Shown: positions 16,370-24,554 of the stretch, piece by piece
How the letters are laid out: the number at the start of each line of letters is the position of its first letter
Numbering within the stretch: the stretch's first letter is position 1
Assembly: GCA_902535155.1 (NCBI GenBank)
Contig: CACASB010000002.1
Span: 24,914-88,913, forward strand
Direction: 5' to 3'
From: an uncultured Pelagibacteraceae bacterium
Lineage (GTDB): Bacteria; Pseudomonadota; Alphaproteobacteria; Pelagibacterales; Pelagibacteraceae
DNA length: 64,000 nt
The notes under the pieces: model-generated
Told to the model about the DNA's origin: nothing
The model's database searches: none
What the model saw: the letters and a program-made list of their open reading frames with translations, nothing else
Translations under genes and position numbers: made by a program

Positions 16370-16762
16370 TTATTTATAAATTTTATCTACTTCTACTTGA
16401 TAAGCTTCAACTAATTTATTGTTTTGATTAGCTATACCTACTACATCAATCATTTCTTTAATCATTTGATCTGTTGCACCTTTTTTTTTAGCAGCAAATG
16501 TGTGTGATCTTGTACAATATCCACAGCTATTTGTAATTGAAACAGCTACATAAATTAATTCTTTTGTGACAGCATCTAAGGCTCCATCTTTCATAATTGC
16601 TTTTAGACTATTCCAGGTTCTTTCAAGTAAAGCAGGATTATGTGCAATTGATCTCCAAAAGTTTGGTATTTTTGAAATTTTTCTCGTTTTTTTAATTTCA
16701 CTAAAAATTTTTTTGACTTTGCCTTTAGCTTTTTTTTCATTGATTGGTTTAAAAATTTCCAT
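16370..16762 (-). CDS. AhpD-like/carboxymuconolactone decarboxylase family protein
   Basis: A 130-residue all-helical protein. The AhpD-type active site is NSCGYCTRSHTFAAKKKG near residue 76, with a redox CxxC and the downstream histidine of the proton relay. Upstream PNFWRSIAHNPALLERTW and LDAVTKELIYVAVSITN are standard for the family. Such proteins act as peroxidases or disulfide reductases; substrate unknown. A ribosome site (TAGGAGGAAT) precedes the start. It is immediately upstream of the SMR homologue on the same strand. Confidence 0.85.
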   Translation of the reverse strand: MEIFKPINEKKAKGKVKKIFSEIKKTRKISKIPNFWRSIAHNPALLERTWNSLKAIMKDGALDAVTKELIYVAVSITNSCGYCTRSHTFAAKKKGATDQMIKEMIDVVGIANQNNKLVEAYQVEVDKIYK

Positions 16763-16837
16763 ATTCCTCCTATTTAATCAGTATATTAATTTAGTTATTT
16801 ACATAAATAAATATTTAAATTAATAGGTAAATGTTTG

Positions 16838-17716
16838 ATGAAAGCTAAAAAGATAGTAATCACAGGTGGAGCAGGATTTGTTGGAACAAATCTAATAAAA
16901 TATTTTCTAAAAAAAACCAAATTTAAAATAATCTCAATAGATAACTACAGCTCAAGTACAAAAAAAAACCATGTTAGAAGTTCTAGAGTAAGATATATAA
17001 AAGCACACACAAAGAACATCGGCACAGTTTTAAACCCAAAAAAAATTCACTCTATTTTTCATTTTGGAGAATTTGCTAGAATTTATCAAAGTTTTTTACA
17101 GATGGATAAGTGTATAGAGTCAAATACTATTGGAACCAATGCAGTAATAAATTTTTGCTTAAAAAATAAAATAAAATTAATTTACAGTGCTACATCTGCG
17201 TCTCTTGGAAATAAAGGGAGGGATAAAGATTTGTCACCTTATGCTTTTACAAAAGCAAAAAATTTAGAACTTTTAGAAAATATGAAGAAATGGTTTAATT
17301 TTAAATATGAAATAATTTATTTTTATAATGTATATGGACCTAATCAAATTGGTAAGGGAAATATGGCAACCGTTATTGGAATATTTGAAAATTTTTACAA
17401 AAGAAATAAACCACTTCCTGTGGTGAGACCTGGAACTCAATCAAGAAGATTTACTCACATTGATGATACCGTAAGAATTTGTTTTATGGCCTGGAAAAAA
17501 AATTTGTGTAGACATTATAGTATTTCTCATAAAGAGAGTTTTTCAATCACTAAAGTCGCAAAAATGTTTAAAAAGAAAATTAAATATTTGCCAAGAAGAC
17601 CTGGGGAAAGATATGCATCTGCTCTTACTAATATGAATCTTTCTAACAGAGTTTATAAACACTTTGGTAAAATTAAATTAAAAGACTATATAAAAGATTT
17701 TATCAAAAATAATTAA
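16838..17716 (+). CDS. NAD-dependent UDP-sugar 4-epimerase-like protein (extended SDR)
   Basis: A 292-residue sugar-nucleotide epimerase. The Rossmann motif is ITGGAGFVGTNLIKYF, the NAD-contact Asp is in ISIDNYSSS, and the catalytic serine/tyrosine/lysine set is SATSASLG then SPYAFTKAKN near residue 145. FYNVYGPNQ and RRFTHIDDT are typical of GalE/WbpP-type enzymes. A TTG one codon before the ATG was not used. The first part of the fold after NAD binding is short, and the protein is smaller than usual (310-340 residues). It overlaps the convergent HisN-like gene by 4 bases. Probably feeds lipopolysaccharide sugars. Confidence 0.82.
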   Translation: MKAKKIVITGGAGFVGTNLIKYFLKKTKFKIISIDNYSSSTKKNHVRSSRVRYIKAHTKNIGTVLNPKKIHSIFHFGEFARIYQSFLQMDKCIESNTIGTNAVINFCLKNKIKLIYSATSASLGNKGRDKDLSPYAFTKAKNLELLENMKKWFNFKYEIIYFYNVYGPNQIGKGNMATVIGIFENFYKRNKPLPVVRPGTQSRRFTHIDDTVRICFMAWKKNLCRHYSISHKESFSITKVAKMFKKKIKYLPRRPGERYASALTNMNLSNRVYKHFGKIKLKDYIKDFIKNN

Positions 17717-18498
17717 TTAAGTGGTTTTAACATCTTAAGCATTTGTTTGTGAATTAGTTTACTCGAAGATATTAATACATTGCCACTTTTAAAATTTTCT
17801 TTATTCTCCCAATTAGTTACAATCCCACCAGACGCTTTTATTATAGGGATTAATGGATAAATATCCCAAATTTTATTTCCGCTTTGAAACACTGTATCAA
17901 TTTTACCTTCACAAAAATGTGAGTAGCTTAAAGCATCCATACAAGGAAATTGCATTCGAGGTAATAGTTTTTTAATTTTTTTAAGTTTATCTAAACTATA
18001 CTGACCATGAAAATCTCCAGATATTTTTACATCTTTAAATTTTTTAAGATTTGAGGATTTTAACTTTATTTTTTTCTTTCCACTAAAAAGAAAAGCTTTT
18101 TTACTATCCTGGTTAATATAAAATTTATTTAAAACAGGAAAATTAGCTAGTCCCATAACGGGTTTATCCTTATAACAAAATGCAATTAAATTACTCCATG
18201 ATGGGTATCCAATTACAAATGATCTAGTTCCATCAATTGGATCTATAACCCAAGAATAATCACTTTTTTTATTTTTTATTCCAAACTCTTCACCAATAAT
18301 TGAGTGGCTTGGAAATTTTCTATTAATTTTTGACCTTATGAATTTCTCAAATTTTTTATCAGCAATTGTTACTGGATCGTAACTAGATTCGGTCCCTTTA
18401 TTTTTAGCTTTAAATTTTTTGTTTAATTTTAACTTATAAAATCTGTTTAAATCTCTAGCTAAAGAAATTAAAAAATTATAAATATCTTTGTTTTTCAT
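17713..18498 (-). CDS. hisN: Inositol monophosphatase family phosphatase, HisN-like histidinol-phosphatase
   Basis: A 261-residue magnesium-dependent phosphatase of the FIG superfamily. The metal ligands are in IIGEEFGIKN near residue 66 and WVIDPIDGTRSFVIG near residue 84; the third is IWDIYPLIPIIKASGG near 215. The GTRSFVIGYPSWSNLIAF block is closer to HisN histidinol-phosphatases than to SuhB. HisN completes the phosphatase step of histidine synthesis. It stands alone, so substrate is inferred. It overlaps the convergent epimerase by 4 bases. Confidence 0.8.
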   Translation of the reverse strand: MKNKDIYNFLISLARDLNRFYKLKLNKKFKAKNKGTESSYDPVTIADKKFEKFIRSKINRKFPSHSIIGEEFGIKNKKSDYSWVIDPIDGTRSFVIGYPSWSNLIAFCYKDKPVMGLANFPVLNKFYINQDSKKAFLFSGKKKIKLKSSNLKKFKDVKISGDFHGQYSLDKLKKIKKLLPRMQFPCMDALSYSHFCEGKIDTVFQSGNKIWDIYPLIPIIKASGGIVTNWENKENFKSGNVLISSSKLIHKQMLKMLKPLN

Positions 18499-18583
18499 TT
18501 ATTTTCGAGCCTGTTGGAAAGCTTAATACTATTTAATTTTGCTTGATAAAAGTAAATTTTTAGAGAAATGTATTAATATTGTA

Positions 18584-19684
18584 ATGAAAATTGAATTAGA
18601 ACAAAATAACAAAGTATTTGTTTTTGAAGGTCCGAATAAATTGGAATTACACCCTATCTGGCTAAGAGAGAGGGTAAGTGAAAAAGAACATTTAGATAAA
18701 AATACTGAGCAACGTCTTTTTGATCCATCACTTTTAAAAGATATAAAAATTAACAAGGTAAATATTACAGATAAGTTATTGGATATAGAGTTTAGCGATG
18801 GTGTAAAATCAAAAATTGATATTAATAAAATAGAAGAAGAATTTAAATCAGATATTTTTTTGAGAAACCTGATAAAACCATCATTATGGGACTCTAGTCT
18901 AAATAATATAAAAAATTTCAAATTTGAAAATAATTTTTTTGAAAGCAACGAGATGCTTAAACTTCTAAAATCATTCTATAAACATGGATTTGTAGTAATT
19001 TCTAATGTTCCAACAAAAAATAATTTTATTGTTAACTTTGCAAATTCAATAGGAAGTATTAGAAGAACAAACTTTGGTGAGTACTTTAATGTTAAGTCTA
19101 AACCTAATCCAAATGACTTAGCGTATACATCTTTGCCATTATCACCGCATACAGACAACCCATATAGAAAACCTGTTCCTAATATTCAGCTATTACATTG
19201 TATTGAGAATGAAGTAAGTGGAGGCCTTTCAACTTTAGTTGATGGTTTTTCAGTAGCTGAAAATTTAAATAATACTCATCCTGAATTTTTTAAGATTCTA
19301 ACTGAGGTGAAAGTAAAATTTAGATTTGTTGATAAAGAAGTTGTTTTAGAAAATGACGGTAAATTAATTGAATTAGATGAAAATAAAGAAGTTAAACAAG
19401 TCAGATTTAGTACAAGATTAGATTTTGTACCTGCTTTAGATAAAGAGAAGTTAGATTTATACTATCAAGCAAGAAATAAAATTTCTGAAATGTATAATTC
19501 AGATAAATTTTTAGTAAAATTTAAATTAAAACCTGGTGATTTATTGATGATGGACAATTATAGACTTTTACATGGTAGAACCGAATTTAATTCAAACGAA
19601 GGAAATAGATTTTTGCAAGGTTGTTATATTGATTATGATTCCTCAGAAGGTAAACTAAGGCACTTACTTAGAAAATTTATTTAA
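18584..19684 (+). CDS. Gamma-butyrobetaine/trimethyllysine hydroxylase-like Fe(II)/2-oxoglutarate dioxygenase
   Basis: A 366-residue two-domain protein. The N-terminal 90 residues are a DUF971-like domain (LELHPIWLRERVSEKEHL, then RLFDPSLL), but the zinc-binding cysteines usual in BBOX are absent. The catalytic TauD-type domain has the HxD motif in SPHTDNPYRKPVPNIQLLHC, the distal histidine in NYRLLHGRTEF and the 2-oxoglutarate arginine in NRFLQGCYID. An in-frame TTG at 18539 adds 15 unlikely residues. BBOX converts gamma-butyrobetaine to carnitine; marine relatives may act on other betaines. A methyltransferase gene begins 3 bases after the stop, suggesting a joint pathway. Confidence 0.83.
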   Translation: MKIELEQNNKVFVFEGPNKLELHPIWLRERVSEKEHLDKNTEQRLFDPSLLKDIKINKVNITDKLLDIEFSDGVKSKIDINKIEEEFKSDIFLRNLIKPSLWDSSLNNIKNFKFENNFFESNEMLKLLKSFYKHGFVVISNVPTKNNFIVNFANSIGSIRRTNFGEYFNVKSKPNPNDLAYTSLPLSPHTDNPYRKPVPNIQLLHCIENEVSGGLSTLVDGFSVAENLNNTHPEFFKILTEVKVKFRFVDKEVVLENDGKLIELDENKEVKQVRFSTRLDFVPALDKEKLDLYYQARNKISEMYNSDKFLVKFKLKPGDLLMMDNYRLLHGRTEFNSNEGNRFLQGCYIDYDSSEGKLRHLLRKFI

Positions 19685-19687
19685 TCG

Positions 19688-20317
19688 ATGGCACAGAAGG
19701 ATATAGGAAATAAAGTTCCGCTACATACCCTTAAAAAAACAGAGGATGTGATGAAATTCTATGATGATTGGGGTAAAGAAAATAAATACGATAAAGATAT
19801 GTCTAATTGGAACTATACAGGTCCAAAAGAAACTTCAGAAATATTTAATAAATATTCAAATAATAAAGAAATTAAAATCTATGATGCAGGTTGTGGTACA
19901 GGATTAGTTGGGGTTGAATTAAAGAAATATGGTTTTAGAAACTTTTATGGTGCCGATCTTTCTCAAAATCTTTTAGATTTAGTTCCAAAAAATCTTTATC
20001 AATTCCTAGAAAGAGCAGATCTTAATAAAAAAATTAATCATGAGGATAATAAATTTGATGCAGTAATGTGTGTAGGCACATTCACATATGCACATGTTAA
20101 ACCTCCTGCTCTAGATGAATTTGTAAGAATTACTAAAAATAAAGGTTTGATATGCTTCACAATTAATGAGGGTATCCATGAAGAATACGGTTTTGATAAA
20201 AAATTAAAAGAATTATGCGATACTAACACCTGCGAAAAATTAGAGTTTTTCAAATCTCAATATCTAGCAAGTAAAGAGGTGAATGCATGGTTGGGTCTTT
20301 ATAAAGTAACGAAATAG
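19688..20317 (+). CDS. Class I SAM-dependent methyltransferase (WBSCR27-like)
   Basis: A 209-residue methyltransferase. Motif I is IYDAGCGTGLVGVELKKYG near residue 60, the strand-two acid is in YGADLSQNLLD, and FDAVMCVGTFTYAHV is the post-motif region. The opening VMKFYDDWGKENKYDKDMSNWNY resembles the small-molecule methyltransferases called WBSCR27/METTL27-like. Substrate unknown. It follows the BBOX-like dioxygenase by 3 bases, so the two are probably co-translated. It is convergent with another methyltransferase gene after a 2-base spacer. Confidence 0.8.
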   Translation: MAQKDIGNKVPLHTLKKTEDVMKFYDDWGKENKYDKDMSNWNYTGPKETSEIFNKYSNNKEIKIYDAGCGTGLVGVELKKYGFRNFYGADLSQNLLDLVPKNLYQFLERADLNKKINHEDNKFDAVMCVGTFTYAHVKPPALDEFVRITKNKGLICFTINEGIHEEYGFDKKLKELCDTNTCEKLEFFKSQYLASKEVNAWLGLYKVTK

Positions 20318-20319
20318 TT

Positions 20320-21336
20320 TTATAATTTTCTAAAAGCCATACTCTTACTTAGGTAAGCGTTTTTATTGTAATACATCTCAAGTCCATAATTTTTAGCTAC
20401 TTCTTTTAAATTCTCTCTGATGTATTTAGGATAAAACGGTTCATGAGTAGAATAAGGAAAAAATTCTAATAATGGGTTTAACTTAGGATTATCATCAATT
20501 TGTAATGAGTCTGTTAAAACAAATATACCATCTTTCTTTAAAACTCTTGAAACTTCAGAAAATACTCTCTTTCTTATTTCAGTTGGTATCTCATGAAACA
20601 TATAAGTAGAGGTAATTATATCATAAGAATTACCTTCAAAAGGTAACTCTTCACCTTTGCAGTTAACGTACTTAAGATCTTTAAATTTTTTTAATTTTTG
20701 TTTAGCAACATTGAGATATTCTTCAGATAAATCTGAACATGTTATGTCAGTATCTTTAAAATTTAATTTATAACTTTCAATAATTTCTCCAGTTCCAGTT
20801 CCAATATCCAATAATTTGATATTTGTTTTATTAGAATTTAAATATTTAATTAAAGGTATCATTGAAAATCTTCTCATTGTAGCTGCGCATCCTGTAAAAA
20901 GTGTTTCCACTTGAAATTCATAAAGTCTTGCTGATTTTTCGCTTAGATATCCATCTGTCTGGTAATGAAAATTTCTTAAGTAATATTTAGGTAAATCTTT
21001 TTTAGCTTTTACTTCAGAAAATTTACCTGATGCTCTTCTTTTATCTATTTTTGGAAGATCTAAGAAAAAATCAAAACTACCTTTTGCAGCACTCAATAAA
21101 TCTTTAAGTTGTGTTTTAGGTATTTTATAAAATTTTGAATTAATTAACTTTCTTTCTTCGTTTAATAACTTTATCATTTCAAAAAACATTTGTTTACCTG
21201 AAGGCATCTTGCCGTAAAAGGAAGGGGGATTAGTTTTGTCTATTTTAATTGGTGTAGAATATTTAAATGAAATTATATAATGCGCGGAATACCACAAAAA
21301 TTTTGTTGACTGATTAAAAAAGTAACCTATCGACAT
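20320..21336 (-). CDS. Class I SAM-dependent methyltransferase with N-terminal extension
   Basis: A 338-residue protein. The methyltransferase domain occupies about residues 165-320: KLLDIGTGTGEIIESY is motif I, CSDLSEEYLNVAK follows, and the MFHEIPTEIRKRVFSEVSRVLKKDG block is typical of UbiE/Coq5-like enzymes. The N-terminal 150 residues (containing YFLRNFHYQTDGYLSEKSARLYEFQVETLF-type helical sequence) are found in some lipid- or quinone-linked methyltransferases and have no catalytic motif of their own. The ccdA gene lies upstream on the other side of a 27-base gap with opposite end contacts. Substrate not assignable. Confidence 0.78.
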   Translation of the reverse strand: MSIGYFFNQSTKFLWYSAHYIISFKYSTPIKIDKTNPPSFYGKMPSGKQMFFEMIKLLNEERKLINSKFYKIPKTQLKDLLSAAKGSFDFFLDLPKIDKRRASGKFSEVKAKKDLPKYYLRNFHYQTDGYLSEKSARLYEFQVETLFTGCAATMRRFSMIPLIKYLNSNKTNIKLLDIGTGTGEIIESYKLNFKDTDITCSDLSEEYLNVAKQKLKKFKDLKYVNCKGEELPFEGNSYDIITSTYMFHEIPTEIRKRVFSEVSRVLKKDGIFVLTDSLQIDDNPKLNPLLEFFPYSTHEPFYPKYIRENLKEVAKNYGLEMYYNKNAYLSKSMAFRKL

Positions 21337-21363
21337 GCCTATATTTTACACTAAAAAATTATT

Positions 21364-22071
21364 TTAACCAAGCTTTTGTAGAAAAGGTAGTGCCTCTAAT
21401 AAATAATAGCCAACAGCTTGTAATTGGTTTGTAATTATTAAAATTCCAGTAATTAAAAGAATAACTCCACCTGATTTTGAAATAATATTCATATTATTTT
21501 TTAGATTTTTAGATACTGACATAAACTTTTGAATTAGAAAACCAGACAATATAAAAGGAATTGCTAGACCCAGAGAGTAAGATGTTAAAAGCAAAATACC
21601 TTTAGTTAAGGTACTTTCTAATGCAGCCAGAGCTAATATAGAGCCAAGAATAGGCCCAATGCATGGTGTCCATCCAAAACCAAAAGCTGCTCCTACTAAA
21701 ACTGGATATAATTTGTTTGATCTTCTTTCTGTTTGAAATCTTTTTTCAATATTTAGAAATTTAAAATTAAAAAGACCTAAAAGTTGCAAGGAGAATAATA
21801 TGATTACTGCGCCTGATGCAATTCTTAACTCGAAAGAATTAGCAAGCACAAAATTACCTATGAAAGTGCTCGTTGCTCCAAAAGCAATAAATACTATTGA
21901 AAAACCTATTGTGAAGAGTGCTGTTGGAATTATGTTTACCCGTTTGCTCTCTAATAATTCATTTAAAGTACTGCCAGAAACGTAAGAGATGTATCCTGGA
22001 ATAAGTGGTAGAACACAGGGTGAAAGAAAACTTATAAAGCCAGCAAAAAAAGCTAATAATAATTGTGCCAT
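21364..22071 (-). CDS. ccdA: CcdA/DsbD-type thiol-disulfide membrane transporter for cytochrome c biogenesis
   Basis: A 235-residue protein with six membrane helices. It carries the two conserved redox-active cysteine motifs of CcdA: FLSPCVLPLIPGYISY in helix one and GWTPCIGPILGSIL in helix four. CcdA moves reducing equivalents across the inner membrane to keep apo-cytochrome c or other periplasmic thiols reduced. A 41-residue membrane protein and an aldehyde dehydrogenase lie just upstream on the same strand, separated by 15 and 2 bases, so they may form one transcript. Confidence 0.9.
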   Translation of the reverse strand: MAQLLLAFFAGFISFLSPCVLPLIPGYISYVSGSTLNELLESKRVNIIPTALFTIGFSIVFIAFGATSTFIGNFVLANSFELRIASGAVIILFSLQLLGLFNFKFLNIEKRFQTERRSNKLYPVLVGAAFGFGWTPCIGPILGSILALAALESTLTKGILLLTSYSLGLAIPFILSGFLIQKFMSVSKNLKNNMNIISKSGGVILLITGILIITNQLQAVGYYLLEALPFLQKLG

Positions 22072-22086
22072 TTAAAATTTTTAATT

Positions 22087-22212
22087 TTAAAAAGGTGAAA
22101 AAATTACAATTAAAAGCAAGATAATCCATACAGCGCCATAATAAAGTGGCATCATATTTCTCCAAGAAAATAAAATATTTGCAGCTTTTTTAATTTGTTT
22201 TTTTGATTTCAT
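22087..22212 (-). CDS. 41-residue small membrane protein between ccdA and an aldehyde dehydrogenase
   Basis: A 42-codon open frame in the gap upstream of ccdA. Its ATG is preceded at the right spacing by AAAGGA, which overlaps the end of the aldehyde dehydrogenase gene. The product starts with a basic amphipathic stretch (KSKKQIKKAANILFSW) and has one membrane helix (YGAVWIILLLIVIF), ending SPF. It has good gene character but no recognised family. The tight spacing, 2 bases after the aldehyde dehydrogenase stop and 15 before ccdA, suggests it is translated with them. Confidence 0.6.
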   Translation of the reverse strand: MKSKKQIKKAANILFSWRNMMPLYYGAVWIILLLIVIFSPF

Positions 22213-22213
22213 G

Positions 22214-23656
22214 TTATCCTTTTATTCCTAAATGGGTATATTTAACATTTAAATAATCTTTAATGGCCATTGAGCCGCCTTCTCTACCGTAACCAGCTTG
22301 TTTTATACCACCAAATGGTGCTTCAGCAATTGCGACCAAAGGTGTATTAACTGCAACTGTTCCTGTTTCCATTAACTCAGATGCCCTATGTGCTCTTTCC
22401 ATTGAATTCGTGCAAATATAACTAGATAATCCAAGTTCGTGACTATTTGCTCTTTCGATTACTTCATCAAATTCTTTAAAAGATAACATTGGGACTAAAG
22501 GACCAAATGGTTCAACCTTCATTATTGTATAATCATCTTTCACATTATCAAATATAGTTGGTTCATAAAAATATCCTTTATTAAATCCTTGCGGTCTCTT
22601 TCCACCTAATAAAACTTTTGCTCCCTCTTTTTTTGTAGTTTCAACTAAATCTTCAATTTCATTTAGTCTTTTCTTAGTTGTTAGTGGACCTAACTGAACT
22701 GTTGGATCCATACCATCGCCTATTTTTAACTTCTTAGTTTTTTCTACAAATAAATTTACAAATTCATCTTTTTTACTTTCTTGAATATAAAATCTGTTCG
22801 GTGATATACAAACTTGTCCATTATTTCTAAATTTTGCAGCAATAGCCATATCAGCAGCCTTTTTAATATCAGCGTCATCAAAAACTATAAACGGTGAATG
22901 GCCACTTAATTCCATGGTTACTCTTTGAACTTTATCTGCAGCTTGTTTTAAAATTAATTTACCTACTCTTGAAGATCCAGTTATAGATATTTTTTTAACA
23001 ATATCTGATGCTATTAATTGTTGAGCAATACTAGGGGGATCTCCTGATAATAAATTAACAACTCCAGGAGGAACTCCACATTCTCTACAAATTTCAACCT
23101 GTTCCATTACAACACCTGGTGTTATCACATCTGGTTTAACGATTACTGAACAACCTGCTGCAAGAGCAGTAGAAATTTTTCTAGCTGATAGAACTAAAGG
23201 AAAATTCCAAGGAACTAAAGCTGCAACTACTCCTACTGGTTGATAATAAACGTGAACTCTTGTGTCTTCAAATCTACTTTCAACGGTTTGACCATAAATT
23301 CTTTTTGTTTCTTCTGCATTCCATTCATAAATGTCTGCAGCACCGTTAACTTCACCTTTTGCTTCTGCGAATGGTTTGCCAACTTCAAGTGTCATCCATT
23401 TTGCAAGTATGTCTTGTTTTTCTCTCATCTTGTCTGCAATACGTCTTAAGATATATGCTCTTTGCCAAGGTGGTGTTTTTCTCCAAACTTCCAAACCTTT
23501 TTCAGCAGACTTTAAAGCTTTTTCAACATCTTGTGGTGAAGCCTTTGAGGCATGTCCAATAATTTCTTCATTTGCAGGATTTAAAACCTCGTATGTTTCG
23601 CCATTTGATGATTGATGCCATTTACCATCAGTGAATTGTCCGTATTTTTCGTACAT
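22214..23656 (-). CDS. NAD(P)-dependent aldehyde dehydrogenase (succinate-semialdehyde dehydrogenase-like)
   Basis: A 480-residue aldehyde dehydrogenase. Cofactor and catalytic motifs are PWNFPLVLSARKISTAL near residue 150, the glycine motif ISITGSSRVG, the general-base Glu in VTMELSGHSPF and the catalytic Cys in NNGQVCISPNRFYI near residue 285. ELSG in place of the usual ELGG is a small variation. The sequence is of the semialdehyde/aromatic-aldehyde group, with GabD-like TRVHVYYQPVGVVAALVPWNF. It is divergent from the second GYD gene, with about 100 bases of shared promoter region. Substrate not resolved. Confidence 0.83.
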   Translation of the reverse strand: MYEKYGQFTDGKWHQSSNGETYEVLNPANEEIIGHASKASPQDVEKALKSAEKGLEVWRKTPPWQRAYILRRIADKMREKQDILAKWMTLEVGKPFAEAKGEVNGAADIYEWNAEETKRIYGQTVESRFEDTRVHVYYQPVGVVAALVPWNFPLVLSARKISTALAAGCSVIVKPDVITPGVVMEQVEICRECGVPPGVVNLLSGDPPSIAQQLIASDIVKKISITGSSRVGKLILKQAADKVQRVTMELSGHSPFIVFDDADIKKAADMAIAAKFRNNGQVCISPNRFYIQESKKDEFVNLFVEKTKKLKIGDGMDPTVQLGPLTTKKRLNEIEDLVETTKKEGAKVLLGGKRPQGFNKGYFYEPTIFDNVKDDYTIMKVEPFGPLVPMLSFKEFDEVIERANSHELGLSSYICTNSMERAHRASELMETGTVAVNTPLVAIAEAPFGGIKQAGYGREGGSMAIKDYLNVKYTHLGIKG

Positions 23657-23731
23657 ATTTTAATCTAGCATGACCTTTCAAAGTGTCTAGTGTGCAAATA
23701 AATCATATCAACAAAAATTCCATAATCGTAT

Positions 23732-23756
23732 TATAATGATTTTATAAAAAAGGAGG
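23732..23756 (+). promoter_or_regulatory. Candidate promoter -10 element and strong ribosome site for GYD copy 2
   Basis: A consensus TATAAT at 23732-23737 sits 22 bases before the ATG, with a weak TCAACA at about -35 (23708-23713, spacer 18). The Shine-Dalgarno AAGGAGG at 23750-23756 is unusually strong for this AT-rich genome and lies 3 bases from the start codon. The leader would be about 15 bases long. The strength of the ribosome site suggests an abundantly translated protein. Promoter inferred, not shown. Confidence 0.45.
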
Positions 23757-23759
23757 AAT

Positions 23760-24083
23760 ATGGCTAAATTTTACGTTATGGGAAATTACTCATCACAAGC
23801 TTTTCAAGGATTTGTTAAGGATCCAGGACAAGATAGAGGAAAAGCAGTTGAAGCAATTTCACAAGCAATGGGTGGAAAAGTTCATTCATTTGATATTGTT
23901 AGAGGTCCTGTTGATTTCATAGCAGTGGTAGAAGCTGATAGTTTCACAAATGTTGCAGCAATTAAACTTGCTGTAGAAGCTAGTGGATCTATAAGTAACA
24001 TGACTATTTGCGAGGCAATTGACATTAAGTCGGCTGCAGAAATGGCTGGAAAAGTAGCTTCGGTTTATAAACCTGCTGGCTAA
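23760..24083 (+). CDS. GYD-domain protein, copy 2
   Basis: A 107-residue paralogue of the GYD gene at 13653-13976. Both begin MAKFY, share the RGxxDxIxxVE strand-turn (here VRGPVDFIAVVEADSF) and have an EAIDxxxA block near the end followed by a Lys-Pro-containing tail. Compared with copy 1 it is more acidic and has fewer cysteines. It has a strong ribosome site and a 12-bp hairpin 7 bases after its stop, so it is probably a single-gene transcript. Its function is not known to me. Confidence 0.8.
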   Translation: MAKFYVMGNYSSQAFQGFVKDPGQDRGKAVEAISQAMGGKVHSFDIVRGPVDFIAVVEADSFTNVAAIKLAVEASGSISNMTICEAIDIKSAAEMAGKVASVYKPAG

Positions 24084-24090
24084 ACTTTTA

Positions 24091-24123
24091 TTTAATCCTC
24101 TGTTGTGCGGACAGAGGATTAAA
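24091..24123 (+). terminator. 12-bp perfect hairpin after GYD copy 2
   Basis: TTTAATCCTCTG (24091-24102) pairs perfectly with CAGAGGATTAAA (24112-24123) around a 9-base loop. It lies 7 bases after the GYD stop and 30 bases before the end of the convergent DsrE gene. No long run of T follows on either strand, so it could be a bidirectional terminator or a 3'-end-protecting hairpin. The pairing is directly visible; termination is inferred. Confidence 0.6.
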
Positions 24124-24153
24124 ATATTGTACTAATTTAAAAATTTATAACTA

Positions 24154-24531
24154 TTAAAGTGTAATGACTTGATCTGGAGCATTTGGTCCTAATGCAGAGT
24201 ATAATTGAGGGAAACATCCAGCTACAACACCATCAACTAACCCTTTCGCCTTAACTTCTCCACTACCACATTGCTCAAAAGTACCCTCTGCTAATTCCCT
24301 TCTTACAGCACACTGATCACAAACCATTAAAAGCATTTTTTTTTCTTTTGCAATTTTCGCTAAACGCTCACCTACTGGATTACCTTTTTGAAGACACATA
24401 ATATTATCGTCAAAGAAAAACATTCCTATAACGTCTACCATATGAGAGTTGTCCTCTAGTTGAGGCAATATCATAGTGCCAAGTTGAAAGGTACTTGCCA
24501 TATTACTCTTAAATACATAAGCGATTTTCAT
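24154..24531 (-). CDS. DsrE-like small sulfur-relay family protein
   Basis: A 125-residue alpha/beta protein with an N-terminal AYVFKSNMASTFQLGTMILP strand-helix. The cysteine-bearing loop MVCDQCAVRRELAEGTFEQCG is near residue 70, and VDGVVAGCFPQLYSAL follows. The cysteine pattern and length suggest the DsrE/DsrF-like group, whose members bind or relay sulfane sulfur. The assignment is moderate and the true partner is unknown. It has its own promoter with a palindrome over the -10 region (24555-24571). Downstream on the opposite strand is the GYD gene. Neighbouring DUF779 and ExaC genes lie upstream on the same strand. Confidence 0.65.
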   Translation of the reverse strand: MKIAYVFKSNMASTFQLGTMILPQLEDNSHMVDVIGMFFFDDNIMCLQKGNPVGERLAKIAKEKKMLLMVCDQCAVRRELAEGTFEQCGSGEVKAKGLVDGVVAGCFPQLYSALGPNAPDQVITL

Positions 24532-24554
24532 GATTATTTCTCCTAAATTGTGTT

